NCBI GenBank assembly: GCA_003551845.1
Contig: PUNQ01000056.1
Location: 1-54,069, forward strand
DNA length: 54,069 nt
DNA from: Candidatus Nealsoniibacteriota bacterium
GTDB lineage: Bacteria > Patescibacteriota > Minisyncoccia > Minisyncoccales > PWPS01
Direction: 5' to 3'
This document shows positions 18,047-26,334 of this stretch, piece after piece. The position numbers were made by a program, and so were the translations under genes. Positions within the stretch are counted from its first letter, which is position 1. Each line of letters starts with the position of its first letter. The notes under the pieces were generated by a model, which made no database searches, was not told where the DNA came from, and worked only from the letters and a program-made list of their open reading frames with translations.

Positions 18047-18658
18047 TTACAAAATTAGACCCGGCGGTATCCCGGTGAAAAGCTCAAATACGAAACCGGC
18101 GACAATCGGTAAAAAGATAAAAGCGACCATCAGCGCTATCAAGATTCCGAGTATGCTTCGCCCCGGAGAAAAATTGAGGGGAGTAAAAATCCTGAGCAGC
18201 TTTGAGCCGTCCAAAGGGGGAACCGGAATCAAGTTGAAGAGCGCTAAAATAATATTTATATAGATTATGAGCGCTACCGAGAACGTCCAAAAGGGAGCCA
18301 AGTCGACATATCTGATCACTATTGAAAATATTAAAGCGATGATCAAATTGGAAGCCGGCCCGGCGGCGGCAACTTTGGCCGATCCGTATTTTTGATCTCT
18401 CAAATTATAAGGGTTAAAGGGAACCGGTTTAGCATAACCTATGAAAAATCCTCCCGTAAGCATTAAAAAAAGCGGTAGAATAATCGTTCCGAAAGTATCT
18501 ATGTGAGCCAAGGGATTCAAGGTGAGTCTCCCCTGATGCTTGGCGGTGGGATCGCCCAAATAAAGAGCCATCCACGCGTGAGCGTACTCGTGAAATATGG
18601 CCGACATTATTATTATCACATATATAAATAGCGCCATTTGTAAATCCATGTTTCCCAT
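18047..18658 (-). CDS. site-2 protease family (M50) membrane metalloprotease
   Basis: Intramembrane zinc protease of the compact type, 203 residues. HEYAHAW (residues about 23-29) is the HExxH zinc motif inside the first hydrophobic segment, and NLIPVPPLDGSKLL near residue 160 supplies the conserved aspartate. About five hydrophobic segments and no PDZ domain, unlike RseP. Substrate unknown. It precedes the str operon promoter on the same strand. Confidence 0.9.
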   Translation of the reverse strand: MGNMDLQMALFIYVIIIMSAIFHEYAHAWMALYLGDPTAKHQGRLTLNPLAHIDTFGTIILPLFLMLTGGFFIGYAKPVPFNPYNLRDQKYGSAKVAAAGPASNLIIALIFSIVIRYVDLAPFWTFSVALIIYINIILALFNLIPVPPLDGSKLLRIFTPLNFSPGRSILGILIALMVAFIFLPIVAGFVFELFTGIPPGLIL

Positions 18659-18699
18659 ATACCACTTATTTTAACAAAAAATAGGCAAATTAAAACCTT

Positions 18700-18727
18700 T
18701 TGACTTTGACTCTCTTTAATGTATAAT
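18700..18727 (+). promoter_or_regulatory. promoter of rpmB and tRNA-Pro
   Basis: TTGACT (18700-18705), 16 bases, perfect TATAAT (18722-18727), leaving a 5' leader of about 60 bases before rpmB. Confidence 0.7.
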
Positions 18728-18796
18728 GAATTGCAACATTGATCAAGTCACAAAGTCACAATCGATAAAATTATTATTTAACTTCAAACCGATAAA

Positions 18797-19009
18797 ATGG
18801 CTAAGTGTAAAATTTGTAAAAAGAAATCGGAGCTGGCCGGTAATTACGCCAAAACCAGAGGACAATACAACCCGACCGGAAAACGGAGAAGAAAACCGAA
18901 TCTTCAAAGTGTCCATGTCCCCGAAGGAATTGAAAAGAAGGCTTACAAAGAATTCGCCGGAAAAAAGATTACCGCTTGCGCCAAGTGCATAAAAGCAATT
19001 TCCAAGTAA
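18797..19009 (+). CDS. rpmB: 50S ribosomal protein L28, zinc form
   Basis: bL28, 70 residues. The core NPTGKRRRKPNLQSVHVPE matches the L28 RNA-binding strand. It has two cysteine pairs, C4/C7 (AKCKICKK) and the C-terminal CAKC, a possible zinc site as in other C+ ribosomal proteins. The ATG is at 18797; the frame containing the earlier ATG at 18726 is different and overlaps the -10 element. 33 bases upstream of tRNA-Pro on the same strand. Confidence 0.92.
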   Translation: MAKCKICKKKSELAGNYAKTRGQYNPTGKRRRKPNLQSVHVPEGIEKKAYKEFAGKKITACAKCIKAISK

Positions 19010-19042
19010 TGCCCTATTTTGGTTTTTATTTTCAAGCGATTT

Positions 19043-19116
19043 CGGGCCGTGGCCTAGAGGCTTAGGGCGCGCCGCTGGGGGCGGTGAGATCGCCGGTTCG
19101 AATCCGGCCGGCCCGA
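19043..19116 (+). tRNA. tRNA-Pro (anticodon GGG)
   Basis: Folds as a cloverleaf: acceptor CGGGCCG (19043-19049) with CGGCCCG (19109-19115) and discriminator A; D-arm GCC/GGC; anticodon stem CGCCG/CGGTG with loop CTGGGGG, anticodon GGG at 19077-19079; T-arm GCCGG-TTCGAAT-CCGGC. CCA is not encoded. The C1-G72 acceptor pair fits bacterial proline tRNAs. Confidence 0.95.
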
Positions 19117-19120
19117 CAAA

Positions 19121-19153
19121 AAAACTCCCCTTCTTGCATTGAAGGGGAGTTTT
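19121..19153. terminator. bidirectional terminator between tRNA-Pro and ybaB
   Basis: AAAACTCCCCTTC-ttgcatt-GAAGGGGAGTTTT, 13 pairs with T runs on both strands; it serves the plus-strand tRNA transcript and the minus-strand ybaB transcript. Confidence 0.85.
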
Positions 19154-19167
19154 GTATTTTGAAAGCT

Positions 19168-19419
19168 TTAAATTCCACCCATCTCTTGCATCTTTTGGGC
19201 CGCCTTCTTTTGCATCTTTTTTAAGGCTTTATTCACACAGTCCTTGACCAGCTCTCCGGCTCTTTCCGGCTCCACATTCTCATCAATTTCAACTTTTTCC
19301 ACCTTCATTTGTCCGTTAACGATCACTCTGACTCCTCCGTTTTCTACCGTTTCTTTCTCTTTTGAAAGACTGCTTTGTAAATCTTTCAATTTTTTAGCTT
19401 GTTTGAATTTATCGAACAT
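19168..19419 (-). CDS. YbaB/EbfC family nucleoid-associated protein
   Basis: Small dimeric DNA-binding protein. 83 residues: an N-terminal helix (MFDKFKQAKKLKDLQSSL), a short beta sheet with VRVIVNGQMKVEKVEID, and a C-terminal helix ending KKMQKKAAQKMQEMGGI, the standard alpha-beta-alpha pattern, slightly shorter than the 100-residue E. coli protein. The usual neighbours dnaX and recR are absent. It has its own promoter (TTGTTT-16-TATAGT, 19478-19451). Confidence 0.88.
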   Translation of the reverse strand: MFDKFKQAKKLKDLQSSLSKEKETVENGGVRVIVNGQMKVEKVEIDENVEPERAGELVKDCVNKALKKMQKKAAQKMQEMGGI

Positions 19420-19450
19420 ATATTTTGTTTAAATTTTTACTCTAAAAACA

Positions 19451-19478
19451 ACTATAGCAAATATCAAATTAAAAACAA
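19451..19478 (-). promoter_or_regulatory. promoter of the YbaB-family gene
   Basis: Minus-strand TTGTTT (19478-19473), 16 bases, TATAGT (19456-19451), about 32 bases before the start codon. Confidence 0.5.
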
Positions 19479-19502
19479 ATCGAAACGAATCCTTTAAAAG
19501 AT

Positions 19503-19534
19503 GAAAAAGACCACCTCGATTGAGAAGGTGGTCT
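19503..19534 (-). terminator. intrinsic terminator of the 19551-19997 gene
   Basis: Minus-strand AGACCACCT-tctcaatcg-AGGTGGTCT followed by TTTTT; nine pairs. Confidence 0.8.
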
Positions 19535-19550
19535 AAAGTTTATAGCTCAT

Positions 19551-19997
19551 TTAAAATGGAGAGCTTCTTATCTTTCTTTTTTCCAAGATTATCCACTTTC
19601 CACTTTCTTCTATAGCGCTTATAATTTCTTTGAGTTCTTCTTCCTGAATGAAGGAGGGATATTCTCCTTTGCCCCTCCACATCATCTCTATCATTTCAGT
19701 GGGCTCTTCATCACTGAAATGAACTGCTTCAATTATGACCGTTTCGGTCTCTTTTCCCGTTCCCGAAAAAGAAACCATTTTGCTTCCTTGGATTTTTGTA
19801 CTCTGGTTTCTTTTTGCTATTATAATTTCTCCCCAAGAAATATCTTGGGAAATTTCAACCGAAAAAAAACTCATAAATGGAAGTGGAATAGGAGGTGCCT
19901 CTTCCCACTTGGTCCACTCGACTCCTTCAGCGTTACCCGGAAAAGTAAGCACTATTGTCATCGCGATCAACAAAATCACTAAAAAATTCTTAAGCAC
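19551..19997 (-). CDS. hypothetical secreted protein
   Basis: 148 residues, family not recognised. The N-terminus (KNFLVILLIAMTIVLTFPGNAEG) is a signal peptide with a likely cleavage after NAEG. The mature part is a beta-rich-looking domain with a conserved-looking WTKWEEAPPIPLPF start and one predicted helix near the end (EELKEIISAIEES). The start is GTG at 19997, chosen because AAGGAAGTG lies five bases upstream, one of the clearest Shine-Dalgarno sites in the window. It has a consensus promoter and its own terminator, so it is a single-gene unit after copA; a link to metal stress is only positional. Confidence 0.75.
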   Translation of the reverse strand: MLKNFLVILLIAMTIVLTFPGNAEGVEWTKWEEAPPIPLPFMSFFSVEISQDISWGEIIIAKRNQSTKIQGSKMVSFSGTGKETETVIIEAVHFSDEEPTEMIEMMWRGKGEYPSFIQEEELKEIISAIEESGKWIILEKRKIRSSPF

Positions 19998-20047
19998 AAA
20001 ATCACTTCCTTTCTTTTATTTCATTATAAAATGAGCTACTTTTCTTT

Positions 20048-20076
20048 ATTATATAATATATATTATATATTGTCAA
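20048..20076 (-). promoter_or_regulatory. consensus promoter before the 19997 gene
   Basis: Minus-strand TTGACA (20076-20071), 17 bases, TATAAT (20053-20048): a perfect sigma-70-type match. The -35 box overlaps the copA stop codon. Confidence 0.85.
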
Positions 20077-22229
20077 TTCTTCAGCCTTAAAGAATTAAAC
20101 ACTACGGAAACGGAAGAAACCGTCATCGCCCCGGCGGCTACGGCCGGTCCCATGGGAGTGGCTAAAAATCCCAATGCGGCGAGTGGTAGCGCCAAAGAGT
20201 TGTAAAGATAAGCCCAAAACAAATTCTGTTTTATTACCTTAAAGGTTTTTCCGGACAAATCAATCGCTTCCGTCAACTTTTCCAACTCTCCCTTTATGAG
20301 GGTAATGTCTCCGGATTCTATGGCGATATCGGTTCCGGTTCCGATGGCGATCGACACATCCGCTTTGGTCAGGGCGGGAGCATCGTTTATCCCGTCACCG
20401 ACCATTGCGACCTTTTTTCCTTCTTCTTGCAAACCTTTTATCACTTCCGTTTTCTCATCGGGATATACTTCAGCTATCACTCTTTCAATCCCCAAATCAT
20501 CCGCCAAGCTCCGAGCTGTTTTTTGATTGTCTCCGGTAAGCATAACCAATTCGAATCCTTTGCCCTGTAAGCTTTTTATCGCCTCCTCGCTTGTCTCTTT
20601 TACGGTGTCGGCAAGAGCTATAAGGCCGAGTGAGTCCCGTCCGGCGACGATAACCGTCGTCTTTCCTTCATCTTCCAACTGCTTTTTCTTACTTAGAAGC
20701 TCTTCCGGTAAATCGAAGCCCTTTTTCTTAATCAAGTCCTCTCTCCCCACCACCGCCTCTTTCCCGTCCAATTTTCCGACGACTCCTTCTCCGAAAATGG
20801 CTTCGAAATCGGCCACCTTTTCCGGACTCAACTTTTCTTCTCTCGCCTTTTTTACAATCGCCTTGCCTAAGGGATGCTCCGATCCCGACTCGAGTGAGCC
20901 GGCAACCTTTAAAACCGAACTCTTTTCTCCCCGGAAAGAAAATATATCCGTTACCTGTGGTTTTCCCTCGGTTATTGTCCCGGTTTTATCAAAAACAATT
21001 GTGTCAACTTTCGAAATTATCTCTATGGCCGCACCTTTCCTAAAAAGAATCCCTTTCTTGGCTCCATTGCCGACCGCTACGGTAAGTGCGGTAGGAGTGG
21101 CAAGACCCAAAGCACATGGACAGGCAATAACCAAAACGGTCATGGCGGCCAAAACGGCCGTGAGCCACTCTCCAAATAAAAGCCCCCAAGCCAAAAAGGT
21201 TATCAAAGAAAGTACTAATACGACGGGAACGAAATAAGAGGTAACCTTGTCCGCCAAATTTTGAATCGGAACTTCCGATCCTTGCGCCTCTTTGACCAAC
21301 TCAATAACCTGTGAAAGAAAGGTTTCTTTTCCGATTTTGGTGGCTTTAACCTTTAAAACCCCTTCGATATTTATCGTCGCTCCGATAACCTCATCACCGA
21401 CCTCTTTGGCTACGGGAACCGATTCTCCGGTAGCCATCGACTCATCAACGCTTGATTTTCCTTCCATCACCTCCCCGTCGGTGGGAACCTTTTCTCCCGG
21501 CCTGACGACCATCACGTCTCCTTTTTTAAGCTCATCGACCCTGATTTGTTTTTCTTCACCATCAACAAGAATATTCGCCGTTTTAGCTTCCAGCTTTAAC
21601 AAGGACTTCAGAGCCTCGGAAGTTTTTCCTTTCGCCTTGACTTCCAAATACCTGCCCAAAAGATGAAAGGCCATAATAAAAGAGGCTACGGCAAAAAAGG
21701 CCGGAATGCCGGGAATGATAAAAGCGGCCAGCCCGAAAAGATAAGCGGCATTGTCACCTACGGAAATCAGTACATCCATATTGGCATAACCTTTCCTTAT
21801 CGACTTAAAAGCGGAAAGATGAGTCTCTTTTCCAAAATAATAAACCGGAAAAAAGGCCAATATTGCTTCAAGTGTCAGCTGGACGTAGTGAGGAGATAAT
21901 CCCAAAACGGAAAAGCCGAGAGCCGGTTCAAAAAAATATCTGAGACCCATGAGGCTCATTAAAAATACGGCGATCGCCAAAGATATAAAAGTTTTCTTTT
22001 TTGCCTTTTTGATTTCTTCATTATCACGCTTTTTTTCAGTCGAGTAACCCAGGTCGTTAACTATCTCACTTATCTTTTTTTCAGAAATCTCATCTCCCTC
22101 AACCTTTAATTTTTCATTGGTAAAATCAACCTCAGCTGAAAATACGCCGTCCAATTTGACGACTTCCTTTTCAATTGCATCCGCACAGCTAATGCAGTGC
22201 ATTCCCGATATATCGAACTCTTTTTTCAT
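20073..22229 (-). CDS. copA: copper-translocating P-type ATPase
   Basis: P1B-1 ATPase exporting Cu(I) (or Ag(I)) across the cytoplasmic membrane. One N-terminal HMA domain with GMHCISC (C12, C15); TGES actuator loop at 267-270; CPC at 370-372 in TM6; phosphorylation site D414 in DKTGT; HP motif H452-P453; GDGIND at 611-616; YN at 676-677 in TM7 and MTVSS at 702-706 in TM8. CPC plus YN plus MxxSS is the copper signature. 718 residues, eight expected membrane helices. Last gene of the metal operon that starts at 26285 and includes CsoR. Confidence 0.96.
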   Translation of the reverse strand: MKKEFDISGMHCISCADAIEKEVVKLDGVFSAEVDFTNEKLKVEGDEISEKKISEIVNDLGYSTEKKRDNEEIKKAKKKTFISLAIAVFLMSLMGLRYFFEPALGFSVLGLSPHYVQLTLEAILAFFPVYYFGKETHLSAFKSIRKGYANMDVLISVGDNAAYLFGLAAFIIPGIPAFFAVASFIMAFHLLGRYLEVKAKGKTSEALKSLLKLEAKTANILVDGEEKQIRVDELKKGDVMVVRPGEKVPTDGEVMEGKSSVDESMATGESVPVAKEVGDEVIGATINIEGVLKVKATKIGKETFLSQVIELVKEAQGSEVPIQNLADKVTSYFVPVVLVLSLITFLAWGLLFGEWLTAVLAAMTVLVIACPCALGLATPTALTVAVGNGAKKGILFRKGAAIEIISKVDTIVFDKTGTITEGKPQVTDIFSFRGEKSSVLKVAGSLESGSEHPLGKAIVKKAREEKLSPEKVADFEAIFGEGVVGKLDGKEAVVGREDLIKKKGFDLPEELLSKKKQLEDEGKTTVIVAGRDSLGLIALADTVKETSEEAIKSLQGKGFELVMLTGDNQKTARSLADDLGIERVIAEVYPDEKTEVIKGLQEEGKKVAMVGDGINDAPALTKADVSIAIGTGTDIAIESGDITLIKGELEKLTEAIDLSGKTFKVIKQNLFWAYLYNSLALPLAALGFLATPMGPAVAAGAMTVSSVSVVFNSLRLKN

Positions 22230-22259
22230 ACGATTTTTTTAAAAATAATTAAATTACGA

Positions 22260-22883
22260 TCACCTTTCGACAGTGGCCTTATATCTGTCAAAGACTTCCA
22301 AAGAAAGAATTTCTTCCAAGTCGACTTTCTCCTTATTGTAAAACACTTCAAAGTAATTGGGAGAAGAAAATTCAACATTCTCAACTCCGTTCACCTGATT
22401 CAATTCATTGTTGATTAAAAAAGAGTGGCCTTCACACGGAATATCAACCTGTAAGATCTTTCCGGAAGTGTCGGCTGACAGACTACCTACATCAACTCCG
22501 GAGTCGATTCCGGCTACGGCGGGAAAAATTACAAGAAAAAAGAGAAGATTTACAGCCAAAGTGGTTCCATAAAGAGCCGTAGCGTAACCTTTCTTCTCCA
22601 AAAGTCCGGAAAAAGAAAACTTATCAATTCTTTTAAGGTAAATCACCAACGAGAAGGTAGCAAGAATGAGTGAAAGTCCGATTAAGATGTGAAGCAGATA
22701 CGGGGTCATTAAGATGGATCTGAAAACGGTCGTCGCCACAGTAACTCCGAGAATGGAAAAAATTATAAAACCCAAGCATCCCAAATGCGGAATAATCCCG
22801 TAAAAAATTCCTTTACCGATCCCGTCTTTTTTGTCACGTTTTTTCTCGCTATTATCACAACAATCCATATTGCTTTGTTTCAA
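22260..22883 (-). CDS. heavy-metal transporter, MerT-like, with C-terminal HMA-like domain
   Basis: 207 residues in two parts. Residues 1-125 hold a cysteine pair near the N-terminus (MDCCDNS) and three or four hydrophobic helices; helix 1 contains IPHLGCLGF and resembles MerT-type mercuric transporters. Residues 135-207 look like a heavy-metal-associated ferredoxin fold (LQVDIPCEGHSFLINNELNQV, then VENVEFSSPNYFEV), but the usual CxxC is CEGH, one cysteine only. The pair of parts suggests MerT and MerP fused, with an altered metal site. It lies between the thioredoxin-like gene and copA. Metal and direction of transport cannot be read from the sequence. Confidence 0.65.
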   Translation of the reverse strand: MKQSNMDCCDNSEKKRDKKDGIGKGIFYGIIPHLGCLGFIIFSILGVTVATTVFRSILMTPYLLHILIGLSLILATFSLVIYLKRIDKFSFSGLLEKKGYATALYGTTLAVNLLFFLVIFPAVAGIDSGVDVGSLSADTSGKILQVDIPCEGHSFLINNELNQVNGVENVEFSSPNYFEVFYNKEKVDLEEILSLEVFDRYKATVER

Positions 22884-22918
22884 ATTTTAATGAAATAAAA
22901 ATAGAAGCTTCCACCAAC

Positions 22919-23629
22919 CTACCGATTCAATTCCCTCTCGATAATCTCTTCGAATACTTCATAAGGCTGAGCTCCTCTTACGACCTCTCCGTTGATTACG
23001 AAGCCGGGTGTTCCCGTTATTCCCAACCCGATCGCTTCTTCCGTAGAGTTTTGAACTTTTTCAACGTATCGACCCTCTTCAAAGCAAGTAACCAGCTCCT
23101 CTTCATTCAGACCGAGCTCCCTGCTGTAGCTTGCATGAATATCCGGATCGGACCAATTTCCTCTGTCTTCTTCCAAATTTTCAAATAAAAGATCGTGATA
23201 TTCCCAAAAACTATCTTGTTCTCCGGCACAATGGGCCGCCTCCGCGGCTTTGTCGCCTCCGACGACGACCAAATCCTTGTAAACGAAGTGAACCTCTCCG
23301 GTATCGATGTAATTTTCCTTTATATCCGGCAAAGTTTCTTCAAAAAATCTTCCACAGAAAGGACAAGCGAAGTCGGAATACTCAACCATCACAACCGGAG
23401 CTTCGGAGTCACCCAAAGAGGGCCACCCGTCAAGTTCAATATTATCCATATCGACCCTTTCGGCTTCTTCAACAACCTCCTCCTCTTCCTCGATGACTTC
23501 CCGTTCCTGATCTTCTTCAACTATTTCCCGGTCAACGGAAAAATCATTTCCGGAGATTATAATCGCTCCCCCAATAATAAGTCCGGCGACAATTATAGCT
23601 ATGAATGTTAAATAGTTTTCGTTTTTCAT
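22919..23629 (-). CDS. membrane-anchored DsbA-like thioredoxin-fold protein
   Basis: 236 residues. An N-terminal membrane anchor (residues about 8-28), a glutamate-rich linker (residues 35-58), then a thioredoxin fold of the DsbA/BdbD type: active site FACPFCGRFFEE (CPFC), a helical insertion with HCAGEQDSFWEYHDLLFEN, and the cis-proline loop GITGTPGFVING. It probably works outside the membrane on disulfides. Being inside the csoR-copA operon suggests it services cysteine-bearing metal proteins encoded next to it or copper-damaged disulfides. Confidence 0.88.
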   Translation of the reverse strand: MKNENYLTFIAIIVAGLIIGGAIIISGNDFSVDREIVEEDQEREVIEEEEEVVEEAERVDMDNIELDGWPSLGDSEAPVVMVEYSDFACPFCGRFFEETLPDIKENYIDTGEVHFVYKDLVVVGGDKAAEAAHCAGEQDSFWEYHDLLFENLEEDRGNWSDPDIHASYSRELGLNEEELVTCFEEGRYVEKVQNSTEEAIGLGITGTPGFVINGEVVRGAQPYEVFEEIIERELNR

Positions 23630-23670
23630 ATTTTTTCAATTAGATGAATAAAGATTCCAGCGGATTGATT

Positions 23671-23943
23671 TTATTTATTTAAAAAACGCATCACTTTTAC
23701 GATCTCTTCAATCATCTCTTGCTTTTTCTTTTCGTCATCCGTTTCCATAGCTTGTTTAAAACAAGTATTCAAATGATTCCTCATAAGTTTTTCATGAGAA
23801 GACTTCAACATTCCGATAACCGCCAAGTTTTGCTGCATTATGTCAATACAATACTCATCATTTTCCATCATTTCGATCTGTTTTTGTAAAAGGCTGCGAG
23901 CTTTCTTTAAATTCGTTATCACTTTTTGCTTGTTTTTTTTCAT
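23671..23943 (-). CDS. csoR: CsoR-family copper-sensing repressor
   Basis: 90-residue all-helical DNA-binding protein of the CsoR/RcnR (DUF156) family. The Cu(I) ligand triad C32, H57, C61 (EYCIDIMQQ and NHLNTC) is complete, which separates it from RcnR (histidine-rich) and FrmR. Copper binding normally releases the repressor from DNA. A matching palindrome lies in the promoter at 26312-26334, at the head of the same operon, so it is very likely autoregulated. Overlaps the next upstream gene by four bases. Confidence 0.92.
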   Translation of the reverse strand: MKKNKQKVITNLKKARSLLQKQIEMMENDEYCIDIMQQNLAVIGMLKSSHEKLMRNHLNTCFKQAMETDDEKKKQEMIEEIVKVMRFLNK

Positions 23944-24497
23944 GATTTTATTTTACAATTATTTTTATGGATTAATCGGCTTGAAATTAATATCAAAGAG
24001 GTTCCCAAAAGCACAATGCCTGCAATCTCAAATTCAACACCACCCATGGGTAACAAGGCAACCAAAGACCCCAATCCGAAAAAAGAAAGAAAAGAGACGG
24101 CTAAAATTCCGCACGCCCCACATCCGGCTCCCAAAATACCGAAAAGCAATCCTCCGGCAATCGTTCCGGTTGTCTTTTTTTTCAATTTCTTACTGTTTTT
24201 TCGTAGATTTATAAAAAGAACCAGATTAAGCCCAAAAAGAACGGAAATCAAAACCGTACTCACCTGTGAAAAGGGAAGAAATCCGGCGAACGAGTGAATA
24301 ATTACATCCAAAAAGTTTACAACTGAATTCCTCGGACCACTCAAGACCGTCCCAACAACTGAAGTGTTGGGCAGGGCAACTAAAAGAAGCCAGAAAAGAG
24401 TTGTAAATATAAAAAATAAAAATACGTTTTTAAAAGAGCTGAAAACACTTAATAGTTCTCTCAATCCGCAGTTAACCTTTTTTATTTTTTCACCCAT
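23940..24497 (-). CDS. uncharacterised membrane protein with CGAC in a helix
   Basis: 185 residues, no family recognised. About four hydrophobic segments: residues 25-43, 62-92, 108-135 and 148-172. The third contains GAGCGACG, a glycine/cysteine motif in the middle of the membrane that could bind a soft metal. The C-terminus is basic. It overlaps csoR by four bases (ATGA) and belongs to the metal operon, so a role in copper or mercury handling is inferred from context only. Confidence 0.6.
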   Translation of the reverse strand: MGEKIKKVNCGLRELLSVFSSFKNVFLFFIFTTLFWLLLVALPNTSVVGTVLSGPRNSVVNFLDVIIHSFAGFLPFSQVSTVLISVLFGLNLVLFINLRKNSKKLKKKTTGTIAGGLLFGILGAGCGACGILAVSFLSFFGLGSLVALLPMGGVEFEIAGIVLLGTSLILISSRLIHKNNCKIKS

Positions 24498-24551
24498 TTA
24501 TTTTGCTGACTTACTTTTGCCAATTATAGGGAAAATGAATCCAAAAACCAA

Positions 24552-25115
24552 CTACTCCCTGCAACAATCAACCAAGGAGGAAACTTTTTCCTTTAGCTTG
24601 AAAAGGAAAGTGTCTTCCTTATCCTCTTTCAAGGATTCTTCCTGGCTTTCCGTTCTTTTATCACTCTCTTTTCTGCCTTTTTCAACTCCTTGCTTCAACT
24701 CTTTCAAGTTAAAGGAGTCATCATTTACGACCCAAAACAAAGAGTATAGGCTGTAAGAATGATTGAACATCTCGTTGGCTTTTTTCTTATTTCCTCGATC
24801 CAGCTGCTTTGTGCCAACCTCCATAAGCCTCATCGATCCGGCTAAAAGGTGCTTTGAAATGCACCACACCTCTCCCTCGTAATCGGTAACGATTTCTTTT
24901 AAAAGCTCTTTTCTTATGCTTCTCACTTCATTCGCCAAATCATAATACTTGGCTTTTCCGGTTTTTGATCCGGTGAAGATGAAGTGCTCTTCAATACTTA
25001 TCAGATTCATAAGTGCCAATGATAAATCCTGGTCGGAAGAAAGATCCATCTTTTTTTCATCACTGATTTTATCCAACTTCTCTTTTACTTTTTTTGCTTT
25101 TTCAGAACTGTTCAT
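24552..25115 (-). CDS. uncharacterised helical cytoplasmic protein
   Basis: 187 residues with no signal peptide or membrane segment and no recognised family. Residues 1-130 are helical and resemble a four-helix or TPR-like arrangement (SIEEHFIFTGSKTGKAKYYD, EVRSIRKELLKEIV, then NEMFNHSYSLYSLFW). Residues 135-180 are a lysine/glutamate-rich coil; the protein ends with VDCCRE. It follows the 25119 membrane gene by three bases in the metal operon. Confidence 0.55.
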   Translation of the reverse strand: MNSSEKAKKVKEKLDKISDEKKMDLSSDQDLSLALMNLISIEEHFIFTGSKTGKAKYYDLANEVRSIRKELLKEIVTDYEGEVWCISKHLLAGSMRLMEVGTKQLDRGNKKKANEMFNHSYSLYSLFWVVNDDSFNLKELKQGVEKGRKESDKRTESQEESLKEDKEDTFLFKLKEKVSSLVDCCRE

Positions 25116-25118
25116 GGA

Positions 25119-25616
25119 TTAAAATATAAAGATTTCCGCAATAATGGAAGTTAAAATAAGCAAACCGAAGGTTATTAGCATTGTCTGAAATTGAAACGTC
25201 TTTCCTCTTATTTTTTTTACCTTTTCACTTATAAGGGGACTAAAAATCAAAATCAAAGCCCCCATAACAGAACCCAGTAAAAATTGATTTGCGGTTACAA
25301 TCTCTCCGTAATCACCCAAGAAGGGGATAAAGATTCCCTGAACATCTCTAAAAAGGGCGGCAACCGATAAAACCGTCAACACGAAAGTTAAAAGACCCAG
25401 TATGTGCTCCGGAATATTTTTAAATCTTTTTGCCATTACCAACCCAATGGCAAACCCGAAAGCTCCGATAAATATTCCAACGACTCCTTGAGAAACTCCC
25501 AGCCAAACCGCAAAACCGCCCGCCGCTCCGGCTCCTACCGTACAAAGCGGACAATGAGCAAGGCTAAGTTTGGGAATAAGTAAAAGTGACAGTGTTGCAA
25601 TTAATACTTTTTTCAT
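25119..25616 (-). CDS. uncharacterised membrane protein, HCPLC motif
   Basis: 165 residues. A signal-like first segment (residues 3-20) ends in AHCPLCTVGAGAAGG, which places two cysteines and a histidine just outside the membrane, followed by four more hydrophobic segments. The HCPLC cluster is a likely metal or disulfide site. I recall similar uncharacterised proteins in other microbes but cannot name a family. Its start overlaps the DUF411 gene by four bases, so the two are probably functionally coupled. Confidence 0.6.
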   Translation of the reverse strand: MKKVLIATLSLLLIPKLSLAHCPLCTVGAGAAGGFAVWLGVSQGVVGIFIGAFGFAIGLVMAKRFKNIPEHILGLLTFVLTVLSVAALFRDVQGIFIPFLGDYGEIVTANQFLLGSVMGALILIFSPLISEKVKKIRGKTFQFQTMLITFGLLILTSIIAEIFIF

Positions 25617-26068
25617 ATTTCCATAAATAAGTTACCTTTTTCACCTTCTTCCGGGATTTCATAAATCCTGAAAGCTTCCGTTTTAACTCCACCCATTCCG
25701 GGTGATCCGGCCGGCATTCCCGCCATTCCTATACCTTCGATATCTCTGCCCTCTTCTCTGAGCTCTTCTATCGCCTCCATCGGAATATGTCCCTCAACCA
25801 AATATCCATCGATTACCGATGTGTGACAACTGGCTAATTCTTGAGGAATTCCCCAATCCGTCTTCAATTCACCGTATTCGAAATTATCCAAAACCTTTTT
25901 TTCGACTTCGTAATTTCTGCTCATTATGTTCGCATACACGTCGCAACACTGACAATTCTCAGTCATGTAAACGGTCATTTCACCTTTCACCTCTCCGGGG
26001 TTTTGCAAAAATACAACTCCGATGATTAAAGCTATTAAGCTCCCCGCTATAATTATTTTTTTCTCCAT
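25613..26068 (-). CDS. DUF411 metal-binding protein
   Basis: 151 residues from the ATG at 26068. An N-terminal membrane anchor is followed by a small domain with TENCQCCDVYANIM (CQCC), QELASCHTSVIDGYLVEGHIP and GMAGMPAGSPGMGG, the three signatures of the DUF411 family found in copper and other metal resistance clusters. The frame stays open for 35 codons upstream but that would overlap the preceding small gene; the chosen ATG begins the anchor (MEKKIIIAGSLIALI) and has AGGTCA seven bases upstream. Probably a periplasmic-side metal-binding protein. Confidence 0.85.
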   Translation of the reverse strand: MEKKIIIAGSLIALIIGVVFLQNPGEVKGEMTVYMTENCQCCDVYANIMSRNYEVEKKVLDNFEYGELKTDWGIPQELASCHTSVIDGYLVEGHIPMEAIEELREEGRDIEGIGMAGMPAGSPGMGGVKTEAFRIYEIPEEGEKGNLFMEI

Positions 26069-26087
26069 TTTATTTGACCTTATTAAA

Positions 26088-26285
26088 TTAAAATTCACCG
26101 ACCAATCCTCCTCTAAGCTGAGAAGCTTGTCGGGTTTGAGCTGTTTCCGCAGTTTCAGCAACTTCGGATTCATTTCCGGAGCTCATAAATCTGGGACTGA
26201 CGGAAACATCGGCTACGGTTAAAAAGAGAACCAGAGCGATTAAAACGAAGCTAAACCCTTTCCAAAAATTTGTATCTTTTTTCAT
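26088..26285 (-). CDS. small single-pass membrane or secreted protein
   Basis: 65 residues: a hydrophobic segment (residues 9-25, FWKGFSFVLIALVLFLTVADV) followed by a polar, alanine/threonine/glutamate-rich tail. No cysteine or histidine, so unlikely to bind metal itself. Family not recognised. It is the first gene behind the CsoR-like operator and lies 19 bases before the DUF411 gene, so it is expected to be copper induced. Confidence 0.6.
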   Translation of the reverse strand: MKKDTNFWKGFSFVLIALVLFLTVADVSVSPRFMSSGNESEVAETAETAQTRQASQLRGGLVGEF

Positions 26286-26311
26286 AACTATGTTAGTTAA
26301 AATTTTATAAA

Positions 26312-26334
26312 TACCTATACCTGGGGTGTAGGTA
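26312..26334. promoter_or_regulatory. CsoR-like operator
   Basis: TACCTATACC-TGG-GGTGTAGGTA, a ten-base inverted repeat with one mismatch and a three-base centre, GC-rich inside and AT-rich outside as in CsoR sites. It abuts the -10 box of the operon promoter and the operon encodes a CsoR with an intact copper triad. Binding is inferred. Confidence 0.75.

Noticed and set aside
26069-26173. Longer start for the DUF411 protein at 26173
   Set aside because: Would overlap the preceding small gene and add a charged stretch before the membrane anchor.
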